Below are positions 21,466 to 33,500 of a DNA stretch of 64,000 bases, one piece after another. The DNA comes from Enoplolaimus lenunculus (taxonomy: Eukaryota > Nematoda > Enoplea > Enoplida > Thoracostomopsidae): NCBI GenBank assembly GCA_030248215.1, contig JASANG010000135.1, positions 1 to 64,000 of the forward strand, given 5' to 3'. Position 1 is the first letter of the stretch. Every line of letters starts with the position of its first letter. The notes under the pieces are model-generated. The model ran no database searches and was not told the origin of the DNA. It saw nothing but the letters and a program-made list of their open reading frames with translations. The position numbers and the translations under genes were made by a program.

Positions 21466-21734
21466 TCAATCAGTACTAGAGCAAGTATACGTGTTTTCAC
21501 TTGCTTCTCGACTCTTATGTCTCATTCTGAAGCCACAATTAATCAGCATTGTAGTATATTGTGACAATTGATCTCCCATAAAATTCGTGAACGCGTAAAA
21601 TGCTGGTTCACAAACGGTCCATATGCCTTCTTCTTCAAGACAGTCAGTAATACATTGCTTCCATTGTTCATACGCTGAACAGTCATCTTTAGCCAATTCA
21701 GTGTCAGTGTTGCATTTTGACAAGCAGTACTCTT
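21466..21734 (-). CDS. Possible exon of an unrecognised cysteine-rich protein
   Basis: A minus-strand open frame with unusually protein-like composition. It begins after a plausible splice acceptor (TTTGTTATAG) at 21,735-21,736, in phase 1, and runs to a stop at 21,466. The roughly 88 residues contain eight cysteines, mostly spaced 4, 8-11 and 14-28 apart, with acidic and aromatic residues between them, which suggests a secreted disulfide-bonded domain. The frame stays open upstream to 21,843, but that extra part enters a transposon from 21,797, so the acceptor is the better start. No signal peptide exon or partner exon was found. The family is not recognised; it could also be a pseudogene or a chance frame. 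Confidence 0.38.
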
Positions 21735-21796
21735 CTATAACAAAGTACGCGCAAAAGTCGAAATAGAAAATATTCATGTAACAAAGGGTAAAATAA

Positions 21797-22592
21797 CAGG
21801 CTTCCAACGGAATTCCGATTCCGGCGAAAAATTCCGAAAACATTTGGGTTCCGATTCCGGTTCCGACTGGCGTCTATTCGGAATTCCGAGTTTTCGGTTA
21901 TGAGTTTTGAAGCTGATTGGACTTAAATTTTTGCCTATTTTTCGTTTGTTTGCAAATGTGTTTGTTTTTGTTTTATTGTCAGTAGCAGAGTAAATTGTTT
22001 CGCTGGTTGTCAAAATGAGTATGCAATTGAAAACTTTAAGCTCTACCGTTTAACGAATAACAAAATCTAAACTTAAAATTCTACTTCATCGTGGCCAGCA
22101 GTGATGTTAACCCAACTAGTTCTGAAATATAGCTCAATATTTGGTTCAACAGTTTTCTTACTGTAGTGAAAACGATGCTCAATTTAATTGGTTAAGTTTC
22201 AAAAATCTGGGTCCTGTTATTTATGATTTCATAAGACTTCATATTTAAAGCTTTGAAATGCTCAAAATGCTTTACTGCATTTAAACATAAGGCCACGCTG
22301 TTTTTGTGTTTTGAGAATTGACAGGCTGCTCTTAGAATTGGCAGGCATCCATTAATATCATAATTTTACATGGTTAGTGGACCGCTAATACAGTCAGCTA
22401 TGCAATCAATTTTTACTAAACTGTGAACAATACAGAAAAACATACTGCTACACAAAGTCAAAAGTCATACACTTTAGTTTTTGATATAATTACTAAAACT
22501 TAAATTCAGATTCCGATTCCGATTCCGACAAAAAGTTTTGATTCCGATTCCAATTCCGTTTCCGATAAAAATCATTTCCAATTGGAACCCTG
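21797..22592. mobile_element. DNA element with CAGGSTTCCAA ends
   Basis: Left CAGGCTTCCAACGGAATTCC and right TTTCCAATTGGAACCCTG are imperfect inverse ends, and each is followed inward by ATTCCGATTCCG runs. The interior is AT-rich and non-coding. Flanking octamers match poorly (5 of 8). The CAGG start would suit hAT. Confidence 0.5.
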
Positions 22593-22699
22593 ATAAATAC
22601 ACAACATTTGTATATAAACCATGAATCGTAGGTGAGTTGAGTTTTTTCACCAGTTTTCCATCTGTGCGGTATTTCGAATTTTTTTACTTGAGTTACTTA

Positions 22700-22790
22700 C
22701 ACTGTAATAAATGGTGAATCAATTTGGCTATCTCCGAAATAGGCTTTTCCTGACTACACAAACTGAGTCAAAATTCGACTCCGCCTGCTG
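22700..22790. mobile_element. Fragment of palindromic MITE, family E
   Basis: Left third only, CACTGTAATAAATGGTGAAT through ACACAAACTGAGTC to GACTCCGCC. Confidence 0.7.
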
Positions 22791-23035
22791 CATCTGTCAT
22801 TATGACTAGTAATCTTTTGTTAAAAATTCGATCCGAGTCAACGTTAAAAACGCTAAATCTAGAACCTGAATAGGGCCATGACCACGGGATTAAACTTATT
22901 TCTAAGCCTAAATCGCCAACCCATGATACTTTTAAGTGCCTCTTGTTGTTTCTCGGGATATGGATATCAGATTGTGTAAAACTTAGTAAATATTTAAAGT
23001 TGAACCTTAAAGATAGTAAACTGAAATTTTTTCGC

Positions 23036-23306
23036 TTAACCCCTTCTCACATGAATATTTTCTATTTCCTTTGAGACCTACTTTTATGCTAGGATTCGAA
23101 CTCCAGTGACTTGAGTGGGAGGCGTATACCATCACCACTCAGCTATAGGAGCTTGACGCTCGAGCCCGAGGGGGCTCTCACGCCTTGTGGTGATATAGTA
23201 CTATGTATACGTGTTGCAGTTGTTAAACACGGTGCGATATACATTACTTAACGTATATACACTGCGCTGAGTTGCCTACAGGCAACTCAATGTGAGAAGG
23301 GGTTAA
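23036..23306 (-). mobile_element. TTAA-flanked element with tRNA-like module
   Basis: 271 bp including TTAA at both ends, TIR CCCCTTCTCACAT and its inverse. TTAA targets with C-rich ends are the hallmark of piggyBac transposons. On the minus strand it contains a tRNA-like segment (about 23,090-23,155): A-box-like TAGCTGAGTGG, a CTCCCAC segment like a Gly-CCC anticodon loop, and B-box-like AGTTCGAATCC. It also carries GAGCCC...GGGCTC and GAGTTGCC...GGCAACTC palindromes. No protein frame. A second copy at 24,003 lies in inverse orientation. Confidence 0.75.
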
Positions 23307-23461
23307 GAACGCTTTGACTTTATAGGCTTATGCTGATAAATACAGCTGACGTTTTAGTGCTTACTCGTTTAAAAATGGCATCAGTCTGTCATTTGTTATA
23401 AAAACCAATTGTGCGTCAAATGTTTTTATTGCCAAAATGTTTTGTCGTTTATAAAATACTT

Positions 23462-23650
23462 GGCACCATGTTACTTTAAGCGGCGTCCACGTTTCTGGTG
23501 GGTCTATAAAACAGTAGGTTTTGATTCTAGATTACATTTTTTTGCTTAGGCTATAAAATCTTAGGCTTAGGCTTAGGAACTCATTTTTGCAACGCTTAGG
23601 CTTAGGCTTATGCTTTCTATACGAATAGGTTTGCTTGAGTATCGAAATTT
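23462..23650. mobile_element. Hexamer MITE, type C, missing right end
   Basis: Starts GGCACCATGTTACTTTAAGC, with the TTTCTGGTGGGTCTATAAAA block and TTAGGC runs broken by GAACTCATTTTTGCAAC. It merges into unrelated sequence after CTTATGCTTTCTATACG. Confidence 0.72.
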
Positions 23651-24002
23651 AAATTCCTAACCTGATGCGGTCATCACCAAAACTGCGCTTACGACAAGCA
23701 ACCGAAACCTGAAATGTTATATTCAGAAACAGTTAATAAAGCCACGCAATTGTTAAAAGGGTGAGGTCGGCGCCCAAGTGTTGTTGGTTTTCCAAATGAC
23801 TGTTTTTGTAGGATTAACACACTATATATTTAAAGTATTTGTGTGCCCTTCCAAACGAAAATCCTGGCTACGCCCATACAGTTTAGGCTTGGTTTTATGT
23901 GACTTATTTTTAATGCTGACGCTTACACTTCGCGTTATTTACATCACTGTTATGCTTTTAAATGTAACATTGGCAAAAAAGTATATGAAATCGACTACCA
24001 TC

Positions 24003-24273
24003 TTAACCCCTTGTCACATTGAGTTGGCTATAGGCAACTCAGCGCAGTGTATATACGTTAAATAATATATATCGCACCGTGTTTAACAATTGCAACACGT
24101 ATACATAGTACTAAATCACCACAAGACGTGAGAGCCCCTTCGGGCTCGAGTGTCAAGCTCCTATAGCTGAGTGGTGATGGTATACGCTTCCCACTCCAGT
24201 CACTGGAGTTCGAATCCTAGCATAAATGTAGGTCTCAGGGGAAATAGAAAATATTCATGTGAGAAAGGGTTAA
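24003..24273 (+). mobile_element. TTAA-flanked element with tRNA-like module, second copy
   Basis: Same length (271 bp) and structure as the copy at 23,036 but inverted, with TTAA at 24,003-24,006 and 24,270-24,273. The tRNA-like region lies at about 24,150-24,222 on the plus strand; A-box- and B-box-like motifs are intact, while the acceptor-stem pairing is poor. It is therefore a tRNA-derived promoter module and probably not a working tRNA gene. Confidence 0.75.
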
Positions 24274-24376
24274 TATGTATTCGTAGAGAGCGAACATTTG
24301 TTTCTGTGTCCCAGATCGAAACAATTACACCCGTTCTTGAAATGTGAACGCTAAATCACGAAAGGTTGCTAACTTT

Positions 24377-24613
24377 GGCCAATGTAAAGAACATGGGCGG
24401 AACAGTATTACAAGCAGATTTCTAAGCTTATGCCTAGCCTAAGCCTAAGCGTAAGAATGAGCATATTCCTAAGCCTAAGCCTAAGCATAAGAATGAGCAT
24501 ATTCCTAAGCCTAAGTCTAATCCTAAGCCAAGCAAAAAAATTAGTCTAAAGCTTAAGCTTACTCTATTGCAGTCCCAAAGAAAAACGTTCCACCCCTGAT
24601 CATTCCATGGGCC
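24377..24613. mobile_element. Hexamer MITE, type B, exact 8-bp TSD
   Basis: TIRs GGCCAATGTAAAGAACATGG and CGTTCCACCCCTGATCATTCCATGGGCC; exact TSD CTAACTTT at 24,369-24,376 and 24,614-24,621. The interior has CCTAAG units with GTAAGAATGAGCATATT spacers and the AGTCTAAAGCTTAAGCTTAC block. Confidence 0.92.
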
Positions 24614-24621
24614 CTAACTTT

Positions 24622-27129
24622 CAACAAGTCAGATATAAAAGCACTTCCGCCGCTTGAATTTGCCGATGCGTTCAACTTACATTTTTCACTGTACACTACT
24701 GGTTCGCCAAAAATACAAAATCAAGCAGAAACAACTGGCGACTTGATATACAAATCCGTTTTGCTCCTGTAAACTGATCCCTTTTATAGGTTACCAAACC
24801 TCAAAATCGACATTTCAACTGTTTATTATCATCATCATTTCATTCAAAATTCGTTTATTCACTGGAGTATTTATGGCAGATTTACACAGCTGTTAAGTCA
24901 CTTTAACTTTGGTATTAAAATTTTATACACTGGCTGGCGTACGGTTTGAAAAATAAAAATATCTTAAAAGCTAATAAGGGTTGTTACTTTATTCAGCGCC
25001 ACACAAATAAAGTATTTCTGAATTTATTCAAAAACATAGTATTTTCTGCGGCAAATCAGAAAAGTTTTTCTGATATTTAAGCACATTTTTATAAAAATAA
25101 CCGGAAAATGTTTTTATTTTCAGACTTTGTTTCAAAACGTTTTTGAAAACTTTTCTGTTTTATAAAATAGAAATATTTTTGAAGTGCACTTTGCTCATAT
25201 TGTTTAAATGTAAGAAATTTTTTCATAAATATCAAAAATATTATTTTGAGTGCGGCGTTTTAAACAAAAACCAAGCAATGTTCAAATAGGAGTCACTATA
25301 TACTTTCGAGTTGACTAATGCAATGCTCAAGCGACTTTCGTATTGTAAAAACTATGGGCAATAATGCTTTATCAGCTTCGCAAATAACGCATTCAAAGCT
25401 TTACTGAGGTATCACAAACGAAAAGGTTGAGCCAGAGTGGGATGCGGGGAAAAATTTTTACCCGACAACGCGGGTACCCGCGGGTACACGCGAGTAAAGT
25501 TACACTCGGTGGATCAGAAGTCTAACGAGGACAGATGCAATATAAAAGATGAATAATTCTGCACACAAATCAATTAAATGTTGTGTAACAATCAACTAAA
25601 CTCAATACGCAACCAGCACTCCGAGGAACGCCTTCCGAGACTCATTGTAGAGCAAGCGCAAACCCTTCAATTCATACAACAAAACTTGGACGATACACAT
25701 AGCTTAATAAATTTTGTAAACTCAAGCTTTATTGCCGAAACATACGGTTAAGTTTTCCAGTGTCCCAAAAGTATCTCAGACAACGCAACACAAAACAAGA
25801 ACCTTCAGAACCCAGAAACTAACCGCAGAACATAAAAATTACGACTCCATTGACGGGCAAGACACTCTTGATACCAATTCCGTCAATACCCGGTAAGTAG
25901 ACAGTTTAAATCACAGGTTCAAAAATCGATTTAACTCACAAAAGAGCACAGGCTTCACACCGATTCGAAGTGAGCTGAGAGTGCTCCCGCAGCTCAAACT
26001 ATTTAGAAACTTTGAGGTGAATGTAAATGTTTTCAGGTCTGAAACAGTGGTTACGAATTGTGGAAGTTCTGTGAAATGTGATCTAAACTTTGCTTAATTC
26101 AGATACATATATATTGCGAGAAACTAGGTAATAGGTTGTAATATATGGCTAAGTTGAATGAAACCGGTTAGAAAACGCTAAATTCTACGTAAATTAGTGT
26201 TTTGCGCCTGTGAAAACCTAGAATAAATTTCGAAAGCTACAGAAATTATCAGCCTCATATACGCGGGTGACTACTAAGCACTGATGGACGCAAGAAAGAT
26301 GGGTCACGTGCGAAAACAGAGAATTACGATCTGAGGCCAGAGAAAGAGTACGAACCAGTTCGGGATAACACGATGTAATTTAGTGTGTGATAAATACTAT
26401 GTAAAGGGGCTAAGATTTGACCCCACCATGCGGGTGGATCACTTAAGCCTAAGCGATGCGAGTATGAAATACACTTTGTTTAAAACCAAGTATATTTTTT
26501 CTTAGTATGTTTACAAATTGATTTGGAAAAATTTTCTGATTTTTGGTGAGGAAAACTTTGTCGTACTTATTAACTAAAATGATCATGTAAACCGGGCAAT
26601 TGTACTTTGTCAGCTCTGCAGAAAACACATTCAAACCTTTACTGCCGAATCAAACGTAGGAGGGTTCAACATAAATCGTCTATTGACGACAGTTGCAGAT
26701 AGAGATGATTATAATCGCATGCAAACAAAGAAACGCTGGTAGCAAGGTGTAAACGGATGGTAAAAAATAACGGAAATACGTGTGATCAAAAAACGAAAAC
26801 GGCTATTTAAGTATAAAAAGTTTAAAGATGTTTTATTTTTCTGCCAACACAATTTATGTGTGCAAACATTCACCAGGAGTCTAAAATTTTAAAAAGAAGA
26901 AATAGCGGATGCATCGAAATTTTTAAAATTTTGAATGTATTTCGTATTTTTTTTCATTTCGAACAATTGCAGCCTATCTGTAAAGGAAAACTACGTGACA
27001 TGTACCTGATTATAACTAATACACCCTGCTGGTAACTAACGCTTTTGCAAAAAGCATTTGATTGTAGGATTGTACAGACCAAACGACTGCTGGAATGTGG
27101 ACTGTTCTCATTTAGTTGTTCAGGCTTAA
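24622..27129. other. 2.5 kb without recognised genes
   Basis: AT-rich sequence with scattered short frames, no splice-supported coding and no copy of the MITE families named here. It lies downstream of the PSME3 homologue and may contain its 3' untranslated region near 27.1-27.5 kb. Confidence 0.4.
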
Positions 27130-27135
27130 TTTATT
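27130..27135 (-). terminator. Candidate polyadenylation signal for PSME3
   Basis: AATAAA on the minus strand (TTTATT on the plus), about 365 bases after the PSME3 stop codon. It is the first canonical hexamer noticed past the coding end; without transcript data this is tentative. Confidence 0.35.
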
Positions 27136-27500
27136 ATGTAAAAGAAAACTGATTTGCACAATAATTATATGACTTCACCATATTTTTAAAGTGTGCATTA
27201 CAGTAGTTGTTTGGGCTGCCACGAACAGCAATTGTCGTCTGGGACGTCCCAGTTGCCAACCGAGGCAGGAAATTTGCAAAAGTAAAAATTTTGTACCCTA
27301 AAATGGCTGCGAAATCGTCAAGCAAGCTCGAACTCGTAATGCTAGGACTCTCACATTCCGAGCCGAAATGGTATGCCCAATCAGTATCATAGACAGAAAA
27401 TGTATGTAGTAGAAAAACAAAATAACTTCAATAGCAACCATATCACTGGGAAATTTTTCCCATTGAATTCCGATAAAGATCAAACAAATAACACCGCTAT

Positions 27501-30500
27501 TTAATAGAGTGAATTCATGTTTGACTGGCGTGGTGTCTTTATTTTTTCAATGTTTTTCGTTATCATATCATGTAAGGTACTCTGAAAACGCCGATAATTA
27601 ACAGCTATATTTTTAAATATCACCAGTTTGCTAGTTGACATTGCGATCTTGAAAAGTCTGTTAAACAAAAATTACACTCTCTCTAAATACCCAAGAGACG
27701 AAAACTCAACTCTTTGGCTACCAAAGCAAGGTAGAAATTTGTAAACTAAGAAAGCAAACAAATTAAACAATACAACTGCAACAAACACTAAAACTAAATG
27801 ATATAGGGAAGTGGACTTACATAATGATTCCTGATTTCCATTAGCACTAAACGTAAATTTAAAAATTCTTTTTCGTCCAAATCACAGACTGACCGTCGAT
27901 AGTCGTCCTGTGAAAAAAAACACACCGAATTAATGTGTAAAATAAAACCGAAAGATTAGGTCAAACCGGCTGTCCCAGTTTCAGGTTTTCTCCAGCCCAA
28001 ATTTTCCTCGAAAATTTGGGCTAACAAACTTCAGCCCAATTTATCCCCCGCCCCTACCTAATAATCGCTTCTAGTCTAAATTCAATCTTGAAAGTCTGGA
28101 GCTGACACTTTTAGACAAAATACCCATCTGAAAATGTTGTTTTCCTGGCTAAAACCCTCCTGAAAATCTGGCATTGAGTTTTCCTGCCAGAATATGAAAT
28201 TATTTGTTTCAGTTAAATAGTGGTTTCCGAAGAAGAGACAAAATTAATTGTATCTAGCAAAGCAAATGAAACGAAAGTTGCGATCTAAAGTCGAAAATTC
28301 GACATAAAAACGACGCAATATTATATCGCATTGCAAACCAAGTTAAGCAGATTGGACCTGGGCGGCAAGAAATTATGAATAAATTTCATGACCTGGGATG
28401 CCTTTTGGGTACGATAGTACCTACAGCGCCGTCTGCGATCAATACCACTGACTCAACATGAAAAGACAGATTGAACGTCAGCTCTTCGCTGGAATATAAC
28501 GGGTGCGCAAGTTTTTTTATAAAAATAAAATCGTTCAGAAACATTTGGTGTCAAGATTTCAATATCTGGTTTGTACCACGGCATGAAAATATAGTTGTTT
28601 CAGTTGTGCAGATTTTAAATGTAACGCAATGAATCACGTACCACATGCGGATAACGTGCGATTTTACAAACAATTCGTCCGCGAGTTAAGAAATAACGCG
28701 ATATCTGATCCAAAAACGATGCCGCTTCCGCCTCAACCGTTCTCACTTCGGCCAGTGTTTCTTCCTTTAATTCATAAAATATTGTCTGCGCTTTTTCGTA
28801 TGCTTTGAAAACCAGAGCACACTAGACATTCCGCAACAAGAACAATTCCTATATTTACCAAAACCACCGACCATAATAATTGTAACTTATACTTGTCACA
28901 TTAGAACAACGAAACGTTAACTACGGAACAATTTCTAAAATAAGAGCAGATTAAATGAACGTACGAGCTAAGGCAAAAACATCAACATACCTGTATAGAA
29001 ACGCCAAAGTTATTTCCATCTTCAATGCGCGGAATTAAAAACAGAATCCACATCTTTACCTAGAACAAAAAAACGCTTAAATTAATAATGATGCCCGTTC
29101 TATAGACATCATTTAGTATCAGTGTGTGACTGGTATACATTCATACATATTTCAAAAAACGCAAATTATATATACTTACTTGATTAACATTTTCAACTGC
29201 TTCACGAACAATCGGTTTCACAATGTCAACCAGTTCCGAAATTTTTGAATTACATGGTACATTTCCACCCGGAAACGGACAAACTTTCAAATCTATAACG
29301 TTTGGACCGTAATCATACCTCAAACTCAAAATTATAGTGTTTTATATGGAGGATGCCTCTGATATGTTAGACCAGATGCAACAGTGCCTAACTAATGACA
29401 ACGATATCCAGAAATTCTGCAGCATGTATCACGTTTTTAGCACGCTGAATAACTCATATCTGTCAATGTTGTCGAACATAGGGTGCATAGCGAGTATATA
29501 TACAGTAATACAATTAGCAATGTTTATATGAACTTATCCATTAGATTAATTACAAACTGCATGCATCACAAATGGTACAGCCGCGGCCACAAAATCTACT
29601 GAAAATTCGGACCCTGATTTAAAATTTTCAAAAACTGTCAAAAAGATTTTTGGACGAGAAATTTACTGACCTGGAACTAGCGGAGTTGGCGAATCACGCG
29701 GCATATCAGAATTATGCAACGGTGAACTGTCTGGAGAAGAATCATCAGACATGGCTGCGCCCCCGCCACCACGGCCGCACGACATTGACATGAGCGATAC
29801 AACTGTATCAAAAAATTAACTAAATATAGTTTAAGGTAGAGTGTAGTTGCTAATATCCGCATTCATTTTCCGGTTATTTTTTAATTCACCTGCTTTTACA
29901 GATTATAACTTAATTATTCTAAGCAAATCTCAGTTTAGGGCTTACTGTACCAAAAAATTAACTAAATATAGCTTAAGATAGAGTGTAGTTGCTAATATCA
30001 GCGTTCATTTTACAATAATTTAATTCACCTGCTTTTATAGCTTATTACTCAATCATTTTAAACAAATCTCTGTTTAAGGCTTTTTATACGTATCTGATCA
30101 TTAAGTGCACATTTTCGATATTTTGATCGCAATGATTTTATTGTTTATTATGCCGAAGTAAAACGTTCACTTTTTCCCTTTACCGCTTTATTAGAAATTA
30201 TCTACACGACGTTGCGTTTATAATTAAACTAGAACTACACATCAATGCGCTTGAGCTCTCTTCGTAAAAAGCCCTACAAGGTGCGACTTGCTAATACCAT
30301 AATCTTAATTAACATACCATTTAAATGATTTGCAGCAGCGGCTGAGCAATTTCCAGATGAAGATGCAGCGGCAACAGCTTCTTCGACTTTACGCTTTTTA
30401 GTTCGCGCAGATTCGGTATCAGGCTAAAACCATCCAATATAAGCTAAAAATGGTGTGACTTGATCGAAAAATACAGGTAGCGAACACGAAAATGAGGAAA

Positions 30501-33500
30501 TCTGTTTTCAACTCAGGCAGCAACAAATACTAAAAACTTTTGCGAAAGCATGAATTCTAACTGCGTTAATGTGCCAATTCAGTTTAAAACTTTTGCGGAT
30601 GGTGTGAAATCTAGGAATTTGACACCCACATTTTATGCTTGAGTTTCTGACGTTAATGTGAGAGAAGCTGAGAAGCCAATTTTATACAGTCAAACCTGAA
30701 TAAAACTCACGTTTGGCGACGGAGCGCGCACAGATTCTGTCGTAGCAGCGGTCACTGCATCCGGAACTGGAATGTTGATCGCTTCCGAAATTTCAGACAG
30801 ACGAGCCAAATTGAATAATTTGCCCTGAAATGTTGAATAAACTCTGGTTTCAGTTGCGGGATACTTACAATAGCAATGAGTCAACGACCAAATTTGTGAT
30901 GCAAAAGAGATAAAGTTAAGTTGCAAGATCTTGTAAACTAATGTCATATCATTGTAATTAATATGCGAAGTCCACAATAACTTTTAAATATTGCTGCAGT
31001 TACCGTATGTATGATTTTAAAATTATACATTGCAGGATTCGACCGGAACCTACTTACCAAGCCCCCGAACCCGAACTTTTACGAAAATTTTCTTAACTCT
31101 CCGTTTAATGAGATTTTTTACCGGAATTTTTAATTCCGGTAAAAATTTACCGGAACCGGAAGGCGAAAAATGCCGGAACCGGAATTCCGGTTTCACCCTG
31201 ATAGCATATGAAACACTAAGTATCTTCGATTTAAACACGCAGCGACGATACTGAAAACTTGCACGCCCGATATCTGGGATATATTTCCACACCAGCATAA
31301 AAGAGTTAATTAAACAAACGGCGTGCAGAAACCAAACGCTCGTCAAATCATACCAATAAAAACCATTAACAGCAATCAAATGAGTGACAGTATGGGGAAC
31401 CAACTGGTGGTTGTTAAAACGGCAAACTTTAAGATCTGTTTTGTAATCCTAAAACCGGAACCTGCTAAACGGAACCATAATTTAAACCGGATCTCCCGGT
31501 GAAACTGTGGTGCACGACATAGTTAAACCCATCTTATCACTGAGCGAAGCGAAACTTCTTGCGAAGCTCGGAGTTTCGCGAAGTGTTTTACGTTTTGTAC
31601 TCTGGGGTCGAAAGGTGGATATCCGTCCGTGCGGTGTTAACCTCACACTGGGGTTTTAAATTTTTTAAGACGTTTTTTAGCTACAGGCTAATTTGCATAA
31701 TTAATCAATGCTAATTTGCATTATTAATTAAGCCTAAATTAGGACTTTTAACATTATTCCACTAATTATTACAGTTATATACAAGAAATCTAATTTCAGC
31801 CCCAAAGGGTTTTTGGTTGCAAGAAACCTGAATGAATTGTTTACAAACCTAAAAAACCGATAATTGAGTAGTTAGCTAATAGATAATTTGCATATTAGCA
31901 TAATTTATAAGCCTAAATTAGGACTTTTTACAATATTCCACTAATTATTAAGGTTAAAAGCAATATAATTTGAGCACCAAAAGGTTTTTTGGTGCGAGGA
32001 ACTTGAATAAATTGTTTACAAACATCCAAAACCGATAATTGAATAGTTAGCTAATAGCTAATTTGCATATTAGCTTAATAGACAAGACAAAACTAGGACT
32101 TTTTATATTATTTCAATAATTATTAGGGTTTACTGAAGGTTTTTGGGTGCGAGGAATCTGAATTAATTGTTTACAAACCTCCAAAACGGATAATTGAATA
32201 GTTAGCTAATAGATAATTTGCATAGAAGCATAATTGATAATCCTAAATTAGGCGTTTTTACAATATTTCACTAAATATTAGGGTTACAAGCAATCTAATT
32301 TCAGAAATAATGGGTTTTCGGGTGCGAGAAATCTGAATAAATTGTCTACAAACCTTTAAAAACCATTATCGAATAGTTAGCTAATAGATAATTTTCATAT
32401 TTGCTTAATTGACGAGACAAAATTAGGATTTTAAATTATTCCAATAATTATTAGGGTGGCTGAAGGGTTTTTGGGTGCGAGGAAACTGAGGAAATTGCTA
32501 ACAAACCTCCAAAACCGATAAATGAATAGTTAGCTAATAACTAATTTGCATATTACCTTAATTGCTTACGTGTGTTTGAGCTTCGCTCAATAAATGTAGT
32601 CCCACTGCTACTGGTTTCAATAATTATTGGGTTTACTGAAGGTGTTTGGGTGCGAGGAATCTGACTAAATTGTTTACAAACGTCTAAAACCGATAATTGA
32701 GTTGTTAGTTAATAAATATTTTGCATATAAGCATAATTGAAAGCCTGAATTAGGCGTTTTTTACAATGTTTCAGTAATTATTACGGTTACACGCAATATA
32801 ACTTCAGCAACAAAGGGTTTTTGGTGCGAGGAATCGGAACAAATCGTCTACAACCCTTCAAAACCGATTATCGAATAGTTAGCTAATTTGCATATTTGCT
32901 TAATTGATAAGCCTAAATATGGGGTTCCAGAGGATTTTTGAGTGCGAGGATTCTGAACAAATCGTTTACAAACCTCCAAAGCCGATAAATGAATAGTTAG
33001 CTAATAACTAATTTGCATATTAGCTTAACTGCTTACGTGTTCGAGCTTCGCTCAATACATGTAGTCCCACTACGACTGGTAATTTACTTCGCTACCCCGC
33101 TCGTGGGACGCGGTTAAGTTGAGACTACGAAAATTGTGCTAAGGTGCTGTTATCCAGCGTACAATTTAACAATTGTACGTACATACGGTAAGTAACCACA
33201 ATATCCGTGCTAATCGGTGTTAGCCACTCAAAGATTATTGTGAACGGTAAAAATCCAATTTACTCTGAATCTAGGAAACAACTTGTGAACAACTGTGCCG
33301 ATAGCTAAGAACGCACAAATAATAGTTACATAATTCATTCAAAACTGACATGTATGAGTTTGTCGATATCCACCACATACACAGGAAATTGTTCTAGCAC
33401 TATTTTTTCTGCCTGAAACTGATGAAACAAATCAATCAAATCAAAATTCCTCTAAAGTTTGTTTGTACTCAAATGGACGAGTTGCGTGACCTCAGATAAT

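Noticed and set aside
24150-24222. Functional tRNA-Gly gene
   Set aside because: Promoter boxes are present but the acceptor stem does not pair well, and the same module recurs inside another TTAA-bounded element.
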